DNA of 46,591 bases from Pseudoalteromonas sp. TB64 (lineage in GTDB: Bacteria > Pseudomonadota > Gammaproteobacteria > Enterobacterales > Alteromonadaceae), in assembly GCF_000498095.1 (NCBI RefSeq), contig NZ_AUTQ01000275.1, positions 1 through 46,591 of the forward strand, in the 5' to 3' direction. The position numbers were made by a program, and so were the translations under genes. Under the pieces are notes generated by a model. That model was not told the origin of the DNA. It saw only the letters and a program-made list of their open reading frames with translations, and did no database searches. Positions 14,504-23,177 of this stretch are shown piece after piece. Positions within the stretch are counted from its first letter, which is position 1; every line of letters begins with the position of its first letter.

Positions 14504-16845
14504 TTTGGTATAAATACCTGTGGGCTCGATTTTCTGGCGTTTAAAAGTAACGCTTTTACAAAATCGTTAAAGCACATATACATCAAACCACATATGCAAA
14601 ACCCTATACATAAACAATGAGAAGCTTCGCTTCTAACGTGAGCAAGTTCAACGTCTACAAGTCGTACTCTTAAACTTGGGTATAAAACCTGTAGACGCAC
14701 TGCTTGCTGGCGTTTAAAAGCAACGCTTTTATAAAATCGTTAAAGTACATATATATTAAACTCGTTATATTAAGTCCAATGCATAAAAAATGAGAAGCTA
14801 CGCTTCTAACGTGAGCAAGCTCGACGTCTACAAGTTATATTCTTAAACTTGGGTATAAACACCTGTAGACGCACAGCTTGCTGGCGTTTAAAAGCAACGC
14901 TGGTAAAACTTGTTTAAGGCTGCTTTTTATCTATATTAATAATAATATGTTTAAAAAAGATACTTATGGTTTCCTCTAAAAAATTATTAACAGGTCGTTA
15001 TTCCTCTAAAAATAAATTTTACTCTGTAACAATATGCACAAAACAAAGAGCCCCGTTATTCAAAAATTTTGAAAATGCGTGTATAGCTGCAAGAGGTCTG
15101 ATTTATATGCAAAATAAAGTGAATACGATTTGCTATACCCTGATGCCAGATCATCTACATTGGTTATTTCAATTGGAAGATTTATCTCTTAATAATGTTG
15201 TTAGGCAGTACAAAAGCATTACCACAGTGAAGATTAATAAATTTAATTGTTTTAACGGACAAGTTTGGCAGCAAAACTATTTTGAGCATCAACTTAAAAC
15301 CGAGGACGATTTAATCAATCAAGCACGTTACATAGTCGCTAACCCTTTACGCGCTGGGCTTGTAAATAAAGCTGGGGAATATCCATTTTGGGATTGTGTC
15401 TATCTTTGTAAAACTGAGCTAAACAATGGGCTAAACAATGAGAAGCTGCGCTTCTAACGTGAGCAAGCTCGACGTCTACAAATTATAATCTTAAGCTTGG
15501 GTATAAACACCTGTAGACGCGCTGCTTGCTGGCGTTTAAAAGCAACGCTTTTACAAAATTGTTAAAGTACATATATATTAAACTCGTTATATTAAGTCCA
15601 ATGCATAAACAATGAGAAGCTACGCTTCTAACGTGAGCAAGCTCGACGTCTACAAGTCATATTCTTAAACTTGGGTGTAACACCTGTAGACGCGCTGCTT
15701 GCTGGCGTTTAAAAGCAACGCTTTTAGAAAAGCGCTTAGGGAATAAAAAATAAATACAATGAGAAGCTACGCTTCTAACGTGAGCAAGCTCGACGTCTAC
15801 AAGTCGTACTCTTAAGTTTGGGTATAAAACCTGTAGACGCACAGCTTGCTGGCGTTTAAAAGCAACGCTTTTACAAAATTGTTAAAGCACACGTACATCA
15901 AACCACGTATACAAAACCCTATACATAAACACTGAGAAGCTGCGCTTCTAACGTGAGCAAGCTCGACGTATTCTTAAGCTTGGGTATAAACACCTATAGA
16001 CGCGCTGCTTGCTGGCGTTTAAAGCAACGCTTTTACAAAATTGTTAAAGCACATATATATTAAACTCGTTATATTAAGTCCAATGCATAAACAATGAGAA
16101 GCTGCGCTTCTAACGTGAGCAAGTTCGACGTCTACAAGTCATACTCTTAAGTTTGGGTATAAACACCTGAAGGCGTGCTGCTTGCTGGCGTTTAAAAACA
16201 ACGCTTTTACAAAATTGTTAAAGTACATATATATTAAACTCGTTATATTAAGTCCAATGCATAAAAACTGAGAAGCTACGCTTCTAACGTGAGCAAGCTC
16301 GACGTCTACAAATTATATTCTTAAACTTGGGTGTAACACCTGTAGACGCGCTGCTTGCTGGCGTTTAAAAGCAACGCTTTTACAAAATCGTTAAACCACA
16401 CATACATCAAGCGACATACACAAAACCCTATACATAAACACTGAGAAGCTTCGCTTCTAACGTGAGCAAGCTCGACGTCTACAAGTCGTACTCTTAAACT
16501 TGGGTGTAACACCTGCTTGCTGGCGTTTAAAAGCAACGCTTTTACACAATTGTTAAAGCACATATACATCAAACTATATATACAAAACTCTATACCTAAA
16601 CACTGAGAAGCTACGCTTCTAACGTGAGCAAGCTCGACGTCTACAAATTATATTCTTAAACTTGGGTGTAACACCTGTAGACGCGCTGCTTGCTGGCGTT
16701 TAAAAGCAACGCTTTTACAAAATTGTTAAAGCACATATATATTAAACCCTGTACACAAAACTTTATGCCTAAATAATCAGAAGCTGCGCTTCTAACGTGA
16801 GCAAGCTCAACGTCTACAAATTATATTCTTAAACTTGGGTATAAA
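14504..16845. repeat. RAYT-associated array of 11 paired REP elements (BIME type)
   Basis: About eleven units, mostly 146-175 bp, each made of two inverted REPs. The B half has hairpin AGAAGC-nnn-GCTTCT, then ACGT-GAGC-aa-GCTC-g-ACGT and CTAC, so GTAG heads it on the minus strand. The A half is CTGTAGACGCGCTGCTTGCT plus GGCG and an AAAAGC/GCTTTT hairpin on the plus strand. B halves start near 14619, 14792, 15440, 15614, 15761, 15934, 16096, 16270, 16443, 16605 and 16778. The linkers (about 75 bases, TTGTTAAAGCACATATATAT) are also conserved, so whole units were copied. The first A half (14515) is degenerate and the last unit lacks one. The transposase gene at 14966-15457 occupies the place of one linker. 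Confidence 0.92.
14966..15457 (+). CDS. REP-associated tyrosine transposase (RAYT)
   Basis: A 163-residue HUH single-strand endonuclease of the Y1/RAYT (IS200-like) family, which binds and nicks REP hairpins at the GTAG head. The HUH motif is in MPDHLHWLF (about residues 60-68) and the nucleophilic tyrosine in QARYIVANPLRAGL (about 120). The characteristic N-terminus RYSSKNKFYSVTICTKQR is present. It is embedded in the array of its presumed target repeats. The last codons (NNEKLRF) and the TAA stop are encoded by the B-type REP that begins at 15440, so the 3' end of the gene is itself REP sequence. The frame is complete and no IS ends surround it, as expected of these domesticated transposases. 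Confidence 0.9.
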   Translation: MVSSKKLLTGRYSSKNKFYSVTICTKQRAPLFKNFENACIAARGLIYMQNKVNTICYTLMPDHLHWLFQLEDLSLNNVVRQYKSITTVKINKFNCFNGQVWQQNYFEHQLKTEDDLINQARYIVANPLRAGLVNKAGEYPFWDCVYLCKTELNNGLNNEKLRF

Positions 16846-16869
16846 GATCTGTGACATGCAGTTACATGA

Positions 16870-16892
16870 GCGCGATGTAAAATCGCACCTAC
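16870..16892 (-). repeat. REP-like palindrome, family 2
   Basis: GCGCGATGTAAAATCGCACC followed by TAC; GTAG head on the minus strand. It lies directly beyond the last unit of the family 1 array. Confidence 0.7.
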
Positions 16893-16933
16893 GGATATAC
16901 TTTTGCATTATTTTTATTACTTATTGAAAAAGA

Positions 16934-17041
16934 CTGATCGAATTTGAAAATGCCGGCGTAATGGTATGTGAAGGGTTTGAAAGTGGCTTTGGTTTTACCA
17001 AATCGCACATTGGAATACCCCCCTTCACCATGAAATTGTAG
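16934..17041 (+). pseudogene. Short coding-like remnant of unknown origin
   Basis: An open stretch ending in TAG at 17039 reads LIEFENAGVMVCEGFESGFG followed by FTKSH and PPFTMKL, without a start or ribosome site. A terminator follows six bases later. This looks like the 3' end of a lost gene whose 5' part was replaced by the REP array. I do not recognise the family. Confidence 0.25.
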
Positions 17042-17046
17042 TTATT

Positions 17047-17085
17047 AAAGGTGCATTAAATAAGCCCAATGCACCTTTACTTTTT
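17047..17085 (+). terminator. Terminator-like hairpin
   Basis: AAAGGTGCATT / AATGCACCTTT (11 bp) with a 10-base loop, followed by ACTTTTT. It closes the coding-like remnant before it. Confidence 0.65.
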
Positions 17086-17218
17086 ACACATTGTTTAATG
17101 TATCCCGTTATTTTTAACTAATTGAATTAAGTTAAGTAATTGTTCAGCTAAATTTAGTTAGTATGTAGTTTCTCTCCTGTGAATCCCTGCAACTTTTTGT
17201 TGTTTTAAGCAGTTTTAG

Positions 17219-17246
17219 CCAGTTCATTTTGAACTGGGTTTTTTTT
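17219..17246 (+). terminator. Rho-independent terminator without a visible gene
   Basis: CCAGTTC-attTT-GAACTGG followed by G and eight T. No gene is seen between this and the previous hairpin (17086-17218), so it may end a small RNA or be left over from a deleted gene. Confidence 0.65.
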
Positions 17247-17431
17247 GCTTATTTTTTATATTAATGCATTAACGCATTAAATGTAGCCAACTTTGCTATA
17301 TAACTTTGTCTCTGCGATAAATAACACGCTAAAGTAAATTTAGCTTACACATATAAACGCCTCCCAGCTCTAGTGACTTTTAGTCGTGCATGTTAAAGTT
17401 GCTATTGCAATTAATTAAATTAGGCGTACGA

Positions 17432-18322
17432 ATGCGTTATTACATATCACTACTTTTTATTTGTTTTACATTTTTTTCGGGCATTACCAGTGCAGCAGAG
17501 CAAAGAGCAGACGCTCTTACTGAACAAGACAAACAACAAGCCCTAGACCAATTAAAAGAGCCTATGTATAAACCGCTTCTTGAGCGTTATGTTTTAGATG
17601 AACTTAAAGCCGTACGCCAAGATCAGCAAAAACTCCGTGAAGATGTAACTAAACAAGTTACCCACGCGCAACTAGATACTGCCGATCGAGCGATTACGTA
17701 CACTACTGACACTATTAATAATGTATTTTTTATTATTACCGCAACTGCATCTATTTTGGTATTAGTTGGTTGGAACTCGCTGCGCGATGTTAAAAATAAA
17801 GTAGAAGACATTGTAAATACAAGAGTAAGTGTAATTACTGATGAATATGAAGACCGATTAAAAATTCTTGAAGAAAAACTACGTGTACGCTCTGAAGAAA
17901 TACTCAGCAACCAAGAACGCATCTCGGTTACTAACGAGGTTCATTCATTGTGGATGCGTGCAAATTTAGAAAGTGATTTTGCAAATAAAATTGAAATTTT
18001 TGACGAAATTTTAAAACGCAAACCAGAAGACGTAGAAGCAATTGCGTATAAAGCCGATGCATTACTTGAAATAAACGAGACAGCCCAAGCTATTGAGCTT
18101 TGCAACCAAGCTATTGATATAGACAGTGACTATGGTTATGCGTACTGGCAACGAGCTTGTGCTTACGCACTTACACATAAACATGCCGATGCACTAGCCG
18201 ATATAAAAATGGCATTAGACTACTCACCTAACTTACGTAATGAGCTATTGCACGAAAGTGCGTTTGCAAGCTTACACGACAACGATAGCTTTAATACTAT
18301 TGTTGAAGGCGAGCAGGTTTAA
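17432..18322 (+). CDS. Membrane-anchored coiled-coil/TPR protein
   Basis: I prefer the ATG at 17432, which gives a signal sequence (MRYYISLLFICFTFFSGITS AAEQ region); an ATG at 17390 adds 14 hydrophobic residues. A periplasmic helical segment (about 30-85) is followed by one membrane span (NNVFFIITATASILVLVGW, about 95-115), a coiled coil (about 120-170, DRLKILEEKLRVRSEEIL) and two or three tetratricopeptide repeats in the last 110 residues (AIAYKADALLEINETAQAIE). It stands alone between terminators. It is probably a scaffold, and no specific partner is suggested by the neighbours. Confidence 0.65.
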   Translation: MRYYISLLFICFTFFSGITSAAEQRADALTEQDKQQALDQLKEPMYKPLLERYVLDELKAVRQDQQKLREDVTKQVTHAQLDTADRAITYTTDTINNVFFIITATASILVLVGWNSLRDVKNKVEDIVNTRVSVITDEYEDRLKILEEKLRVRSEEILSNQERISVTNEVHSLWMRANLESDFANKIEIFDEILKRKPEDVEAIAYKADALLEINETAQAIELCNQAIDIDSDYGYAYWQRACAYALTHKHADALADIKMALDYSPNLRNELLHESAFASLHDNDSFNTIVEGEQV

Positions 18323-18388
18323 CACGCTATTAAATTATTGCTTTGTTAGCTTGCTAAATTGAGCTATACAAAAAAATAGTGTAAACAT

Positions 18389-18411
18389 AAAAGGGCTTAG
18401 GCCCTTTTTTT
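18389..18411 (+). terminator. Rho-independent terminator of the TPR gene
   Basis: AAAAGGGC-tta-GCCCTTTT type hairpin (AAGGGCTTAGGCCCTT) followed by a run of seven T. Confidence 0.85.
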
Positions 18412-18434
18412 GTAGGTTCGATTTTACATCGCGC
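18412..18434 (+). repeat. REP-like palindrome, family 2
   Basis: GTAGGTTCGATTTTACATCG followed by CGC, starting directly at the end of the preceding terminator's T-run. It has one difference from the usual GTGCGAT stem. Confidence 0.65.
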
Positions 18435-18483
18435 TGGGTAAATATAGATGTTGATGGTTAACAGGAAGGTATAAGTGATGAAA

Positions 18484-18511
18484 ATACTTTAAGCGTTAAC
18501 GCTTAAAGTAT
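18484..18511 (-). terminator. 28-bp perfect palindrome containing the stop codon of the orphan gene
   Basis: A perfect inverted repeat (halves ATACTTTAAGCGTT and its complement). The TAA stop of the minus-strand gene at 18496 is in its centre, so the last codons (Tyr-Phe-Lys-Arg) form one arm. There is no long T-run, so it may be a protein-binding site or a processing or termination hairpin. Confidence 0.45.
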
Positions 18512-18816
18512 AAATCAATTGATTTGGCGATTAATTCGTCTAGTTGTTCTTCAAAATTATCTATATGTATTTCAAAGTGATTTAAATAAGCCTTTGCTTG
18601 AACTTGCGATAAGTTACGGCTATTTACGCTATATTGACGTTCACTTTTTTGTTTATCGTAACGCGGTAAAAATACAAACTGACTGTAGTAAGGTGACTTA
18701 ATATGCTTATTAGCAAAGCGACAAAAATCTTCAATATGGTTTACGCCATCAGGACCCAAACAGCCCGGTTCGACTCGGTACATTAAATGAATTTTTTTCT
18801 CGTCGCTTACTTGCAT
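18496..18816 (-). CDS. Small conserved-looking protein of unknown function
   Basis: A 106-residue acidic/basic soluble protein with no signal peptide or membrane segment. Visible features are YRVEPGCLGPDGVNHIEDFC near the N-terminus and a C-terminal amphipathic helix (HFEIHIDNFEEQLDELIAKS). I do not recognise a family. It begins 8 bases after the stop of the NTF2-like gene and is probably the second gene of that operon. The stop lies inside a perfect palindrome. Confidence 0.55.
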   Translation of the reverse strand: MQVSDEKKIHLMYRVEPGCLGPDGVNHIEDFCRFANKHIKSPYYSQFVFLPRYDKQKSERQYSVNSRNLSQVQAKAYLNHFEIHIDNFEEQLDELIAKSIDLYFKR

Positions 18817-18824
18817 ATTAACCC

Positions 18825-19679
18825 TTATCTAAAAAATAATACGCGTATTATTTTACCATTTTTAACTTGATAGCTCGAAATGAGCTCTGAGCGCTTATCT
18901 ATCACCTTTTCATCGGTTGAACAGGTTTCTGATAGCTCGTGATCTATTACTATATCACCATGCACTATGCGCTTAATTGGTGATGAGTGAATACACTTTA
19001 GTTTTTTAAACATAAGCCCGTAACGTGCTATTAGTTTTTCCTTTCCTTTAAATAATAGCTCATCTGGGAAAATATAAAACTCTACGTCTTCATCATATAC
19101 TCGAATAAATTCTTCTATGTTACGTGCGTTGTACGCTTTAACTAATTGTTCTACCACTGCGAGTGATTCGCGTGATTGTTTAGCTTTAGTTTGCTGCTTA
19201 ACCGTAAGTGCTTCTTTTGCTTGCGTGACTGCTTTTTCAGCTTCGGCTACCGCAACTGCTTTTTCTATTTTATTTTTAGGTTTTTCTACTGGCTTTGGTG
19301 TTTCGTTACCTAATACTTTTGAATCGTCTGCTTTAGTGGTGTCGATTACAGGCTTTTTAAGCTCAGGTGCTGTGTATTCAATTGTATTTAGTTTATCGTC
19401 TACTTTTTTATCAGTATCTGATTTATCCGTATTAGTGCTTTTAGGCATGGGTTCTGAAGTCGATTCAACTTTTTGAGGTTTCTCAACCTCTGCGCTAACG
19501 CTTGGCGTGTTGTTGTTTTGCGTATTTTTATCTTCGTTAGTCACATTTTCTTTTTGGACAACTGCTTGCTCTGTACTTTTTTGTTCAGGCTCGTTTGGCT
19601 CAGGTTGCTGATCTGCGGCATAAGTAATTAATGCTACGGTGGTGATTAATGCAGCTAAAATAATTGGTAACGGTTTCAT
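18825..19679 (-). CDS. Secreted protein with NTF2-like (SnoaL/DUF4440-type) domain
   Basis: Of 284 residues, a signal peptide (MKPLPIILAALITTVALITY, cut near AADQ) is followed by about 110 residues of low-complexity Glu/Lys/Thr/Asn-rich linker and an Ala/Lys helix (AVAVAEAEKAVTQAKEAL). From about 170 comes an NTF2-like cone fold: AVVEQLVKAYNARNIEEFIR, YDEDVEFYIFPD, KGKEKLIARYG, SSYQVKNGKIIRVLFFR. Such domains bind small ligands or serve as scaffolds, and the ligand is unknown. It is the first gene of a two-gene unit with the 106-residue orphan. Confidence 0.68.
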   Translation of the reverse strand: MKPLPIILAALITTVALITYAADQQPEPNEPEQKSTEQAVVQKENVTNEDKNTQNNNTPSVSAEVEKPQKVESTSEPMPKSTNTDKSDTDKKVDDKLNTIEYTAPELKKPVIDTTKADDSKVLGNETPKPVEKPKNKIEKAVAVAEAEKAVTQAKEALTVKQQTKAKQSRESLAVVEQLVKAYNARNIEEFIRVYDEDVEFYIFPDELLFKGKEKLIARYGLMFKKLKCIHSSPIKRIVHGDIVIDHELSETCSTDEKVIDKRSELISSYQVKNGKIIRVLFFR

Positions 19680-19770
19680 AACTTTCCTAATATAAACACT
19701 AAACGCGTAATGTGGTGCAACATAGCAAATTTTAGAGTTTGCGGGTAGTGATTATGTACGCACAAAACCC

Positions 19771-20514
19771 TTACCAGTACTGTTCGACTGTTATATGGCC
19801 AGGCTCTCTGCGTCGGTTTCGTTTAAAGTTTTTACCTATAAGAAGCTCGGTTGTATCTTTTACCATTTGTGGGTTGCCGCAAATCATAAATTGAGCATTA
19901 TTAGGTGTTGGCTCTAGTTTTACGTGCGTAAATAGAGTGTTGTTGGCAATAGCGTTAGTTATTCGCCCATTAAGCCCTTGTAATGGCTCCTCACGGCTTA
20001 CAACGGGAATATAGTTAAACTTATCCGGATATACTTTTAAAAGCTCGTTAATAAGCGCTTGGTAACTTAAATCATTATTAAAGCGCACACCATGCACTAA
20101 GTTTATATGTTGATACTTTTCCCACACTTCGGGTTGCTGCAGCATTGATAAAAATGGACCAATTGCTGTGCCTGTACTGAGCATCCAAAGCTGCTCGCTT
20201 TGTGGTATTTCGTCAAGAGTAAAAAAGCCGGTGGCTCGGCGTTCAATTAATACGGTATCTCCAGGTTGCAATTTAGCTAAGTAAGGCGATAAAAGTCCAT
20301 CAGCTACGTTAATAAGATAAAACTCTAGGTCAGGATTTTCGGGCGCGTTTACGTATGAATAAGCACGCGCTATGCGTTTGTCGCCATCCATTATTGAAAG
20401 TTTTGTAAACTGCCCTGCTTTAAATGGCTCTACATCGGCATGAACCGTTAAGCTAAAAAGTGTTTCACTCCACCATGTTACATTTTTTACTTTTGCATCA
20501 ACCCAGTTAGACAT
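19771..20514 (-). CDS. fpr: Ferredoxin/flavodoxin-NADP+ reductase
   Basis: This FAD enzyme moves electrons between NADPH and ferredoxin or flavodoxin in the cytoplasm. It has 247 residues (E. coli Fpr 248). The FAD-binding motif is RAYSYVNAP (about 50-58), with the NADP domain STGTAIGPFLSML (about 112-124), VHGVRFNNDLSY, and FMICGNPQMV before the C-terminal KRNRRREPGHITVEQYW, whose terminal Tyr-Trp matches the bacterial subclass. Single gene; the 100-base leader to 20634 has no evident operator. Confidence 0.93.
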   Translation of the reverse strand: MSNWVDAKVKNVTWWSETLFSLTVHADVEPFKAGQFTKLSIMDGDKRIARAYSYVNAPENPDLEFYLINVADGLLSPYLAKLQPGDTVLIERRATGFFTLDEIPQSEQLWMLSTGTAIGPFLSMLQQPEVWEKYQHINLVHGVRFNNDLSYQALINELLKVYPDKFNYIPVVSREEPLQGLNGRITNAIANNTLFTHVKLEPTPNNAQFMICGNPQMVKDTTELLIGKNFKRNRRREPGHITVEQYW

Positions 20515-20633
20515 ATTTGACTCCAGAGTTCAGCTATTCAAATCCAATAAAGTTACTTACTTTAGAGGTGCATTTTATAAGTTAAACATTAGCATTAAGT
20601 GATAGAGACTTATAGGGAAAAATTAAGTAAAGA

Positions 20634-20904
20634 GCGCGATGTAAAATCGCACCTACGAGTTCGGTGTTTGTGTTTTGGTAGGTGAGGTTTTATACCTCGC
20701 TTTTAATGCATTGAAGCGTTAAGCGTTAAAGCCACGTTACATGAGCGCGATGTAAAATCGCACCTACGGGTTCGGTGTTTACGTTTGAGTAGGTGAGGTT
20801 TTATACCTCGCTTTTAAAGCATTGAAGCCACGTTACATGAGCGCGATGTAAAATCGCACCTACGAGCTCGGTGTTTGTGTTTTAGTAGGTGAGGTTTTAT
20901 ATCT
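20634..20904. repeat. Three tandem paired REP units, family 2
   Basis: Each unit has a minus-oriented palindrome (GCGCGATGTAAAATCGCACC plus TAC), an approximately 20-base spacer (GAGTTCGGTGTTTGTGTTTT) and a plus-oriented partner (GTAGGTGAGGTTTTATACCT plus CGC). Units begin at 20634, 20744 and 20845; the last plus half is truncated after ATAT. Both halves carry the GTAG head, so these are BIMEs like the large array, but with a different stem. They sit between fpr and the deoD terminator. Confidence 0.8.
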
Positions 20905-20942
20905 GGAATGTAATTTTTAATAACATGATTTTCTTCAGGAAT

Positions 20943-20969
20943 AAAAAAAGCCGCAATAAATGCGGCTTT
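20943..20969 (-). terminator. Rho-independent terminator of the deoBD operon
   Basis: AAAGCCGC-atttatt-GCGGCTTT on the minus strand, followed by seven T; about 95 bases past the deoD stop. Confidence 0.88.
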
Positions 20970-21063
20970 GGAGGTTTAGTCTCACTTCACTTTGGGCGTG
21001 TCTCCAAAACTTAGTGAATACGTTACCAAGGAACTGTTTGCTAATTTAACTCAATTGCTAGAA

Positions 21064-21765
21064 TTAAATAGACTCTAATGCAATCTTAACCATTTCGTTA
21101 AACGTGCTTTGACGCTCATCAGCTGGTGTTGCTTCGCCAGTGATTACATGGTCACTTACTGTAAATAATGCCATTGCTTTAGCGCCATATTCAGCTGCAA
21201 CGCCATATAAACCGGCTGTTTCCATATCTACTGCTAGCATGCCTAACTTGTCTAAATCTTTATAGAACGTGTCGTCTGCTTGATAGAATGTGTCGGTTGT
21301 AAATACGTTACCTACTTTTGCTTTAATACCAAGCTCTTTAGCAGCATTTACGCCGTTTAAAAGTAGGTCAAAGTCAGCAATTGCTGCAAAATCACAACCA
21401 CGTACGCGTGCACGGTTTACGTTTGAATCTGTGCTTGCACCTTGTGCAAAAATTACGTCACGAATTTTAATATCTGTGCCAATGCCGCCACACGTACCAA
21501 TACGAATAATATTTTTAACGCCAAAGCTTACAATTAGCTCACGTGCATAAATAGACATTGATGGAATGCCCATGCCTGAACCCATAATGCTTACTGGTTT
21601 ACCTTTGTAAGTACCAGTAAAACCGTACATGTTACGAACGCCTGTAACTTGTACTGCATCATCTAAAAAGTTTTCAGCAATATATTGCGCACGTAGCGGA
21701 TCGCCTGGCATTAATACTGTTTCGGCGAAATCACCAACGTTTGCACTGATATGCGGAGTACTCAT
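21064..21765 (-). CDS. deoD: Purine-nucleoside phosphorylase DeoD
   Basis: This enzyme splits purine (deoxy)ribonucleosides with phosphate into base and (deoxy)ribose-1-phosphate. The 233 residues match the low-molecular-mass hexameric class: [26 protein letters not shown] at the N-terminus, RIGTCGG (phosphate site), [12 protein letters not shown] (ribose site) and the catalytic Asp in [10 protein letters not shown]. Its ATG shares an A with the TAA of deoB (TAATG), so the two are translationally coupled. Confidence 0.97.
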   Translation of the reverse strand: MSTPHISANVGDFAETVLMPGDPLRAQYIAENFLDDAVQVTGVRNMYGFTGTYKGKPVSIMGSGMGIPSMSIYARELIVSFGVKNIIRIGTCGGIGTDIKIRDVIFAQGASTDSNVNRARVRGCDFAAIADFDLLLNGVNAAKELGIKAKVGNVFTTDTFYQADDTFYKDLDKLGMLAVDMETAGLYGVAAEYGAKAMALFTVSDHVITGEATPADERQSTFNEMVKIALESI

Positions 21766-22997
21766 TAATTGTTTTCCTTTTTATTTGGCGTCGTTAGCTC
21801 ATTTAAAAAGCTATCGCCGTAATCAAGCGCAGATAAGTTAAACCACTGTGCCAGTGTTTGACCTATATCTGCAAAGCTGTTGCGTTCACCTAATGGTGTG
21901 TTACTCATACCGGGTTGATATGCAATAACGGGTACGTATTCACGAGTGTGCTCAGAACCTGGAAAGGTTGGGTCACAGCCGTGATCTGCAGTGATCATTA
22001 ATACGTCATCTGCATTTAACTGGTTTAGTATAGTTGGTAAATAATCATCAAATTCTTTTAATGCTTTTGCGTATCCTACTGGATTACGGCGATGACCAAA
22101 TTTTTCATCAAAATCAACTAGGTTAGTAAAGATTAAGCTGCGATCGGGTGCGCTTTTCATTACTTCGCTGGTTTTTTCTAGCAAGTTCATAAGCCCAGGC
22201 GCTTTATGCTTTTGAGTTATGCCCTGATGCGCGTAAATATCTGAAATTTTACCAATACTAATTACTTCGCCGCCGTCTTTTGCTATAACATCTAACAATG
22301 TTGGTGCTGGCGGAAGTACTGAATAGTCACGACGATTACCCGTTCGAGCAAAGTCTTGGCTATTTGAACCCAAAAATGGCCGCGCAATCACTCTTCCTAT
22401 ATTCATTTCATCAAGTAGCGCCCGTGCGATTTCGCAAACTTGATAAAGCTTCTCTAGACCGAATGACTCTTCATGCGCGGCTATTTGAAACACGCTATCA
22501 GCTGAGGTGTAACAGATTGGTTTACCTGTTTTTACGTGTTCTTCACCTAGCTGTTCTAAAATGGTTGTTCCTGATGCATGGCAATTGCCTAAAATGCCAG
22601 GAATACCTGTACGAGCAATAAACTCGTCTATAAATTCTTGTGGGAAACTTGGCTGTGTTTTTGGGAAATATCCCCACTCAAACAATACAGGCACGCCTGC
22701 CATTTCCCAGTGACCTGATGGTGTGTCTTTTCCGCTAGAAATTTCTTTAGCGTAACCCCATGCACCTTCTGGTGCTTGGCGGTCAGATACTAAACAGGTT
22801 TCTCCACCGGCAGCTTCACATGCATCCACTAATCCTAATTTAGATAAATTAGGAAGCGACAGTGCACTGCCTGTTTCGTCGTAATATGCTTTTAATAAGT
22901 GAGCGAATGTATTAGCCCCAAGATCGCCGAATTTATCTGCATCTGGTGCTGCACCGATTCCTAGGCTATCTGCCATTAAAATAATTGCTCTTGCCAT
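21765..22997 (-). CDS. deoB: Phosphopentomutase DeoB
   Basis: Converts (deoxy)ribose-1-phosphate into the 5-phosphate, feeding the pentose pool. The 410-residue protein is of the alkaline-phosphatase superfamily, Mn-dependent. Metal ligands are in the N-terminal [13 protein letters not shown] and in the C-terminal [20 protein letters not shown]. The nucleophilic threonine is in [15 protein letters not shown]. It is the first gene of the deoB-deoD operon, divergent from udk and the nucleoside transporter. Confidence 0.97.
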   Translation of the reverse strand: MARAIILMADSLGIGAAPDADKFGDLGANTFAHLLKAYYDETGSALSLPNLSKLGLVDACEAAGGETCLVSDRQAPEGAWGYAKEISSGKDTPSGHWEMAGVPVLFEWGYFPKTQPSFPQEFIDEFIARTGIPGILGNCHASGTTILEQLGEEHVKTGKPICYTSADSVFQIAAHEESFGLEKLYQVCEIARALLDEMNIGRVIARPFLGSNSQDFARTGNRRDYSVLPPAPTLLDVIAKDGGEVISIGKISDIYAHQGITQKHKAPGLMNLLEKTSEVMKSAPDRSLIFTNLVDFDEKFGHRRNPVGYAKALKEFDDYLPTILNQLNADDVLMITADHGCDPTFPGSEHTREYVPVIAYQPGMSNTPLGERNSFADIGQTLAQWFNLSALDYGDSFLNELTTPNKKENN

Positions 22998-23052
22998 TTT
23001 GACCTCACTTTGTTTCTAGGTGGTTACTTTATCCGCTCTTGGAATTTTCCGT

Positions 23053-23070
23053 ACAGGACAAAAGTCCTGT
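23053..23070 (-). promoter_or_regulatory. Stem-loop in the deoB/udk divergent region
   Basis: ACAGGAC-aaaa-GTCCTGT, a perfect 7-bp stem, 55 bases upstream of deoB. It is probably in the deoB leader or is an operator. The intergenic space (22998-23177) must hold both divergent promoters. Confidence 0.35.
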
Positions 23071-23177
23071 TTCATAAAACCTAAACATTATAAATTTGCA
23101 CCCTTGAGCGAAGCAAAAGAGATTAATCGTGTCTTTTTTGCTATTGTGATCTACCAACAATATATCTTTCTGTGTGG

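Noticed and set aside
15657..16572. Short minus-strand open frames within the REP array (for example 15657-15842 and 16321-16572)
   Set aside because: They are translations of the repeat units themselves, recur with each copy, and have no ribosome sites.
14504..16845. Possible integron attC array or CRISPR
   Set aside because: Units include conserved linkers and paired hairpins with GTAG heads and a RAYT; there is no integrase and there are no variable cassettes.
20634..20904. Possible CRISPR array
   Set aside because: The repeated blocks are inverted pairs with conserved spacers, not short direct repeats with unique spacers.
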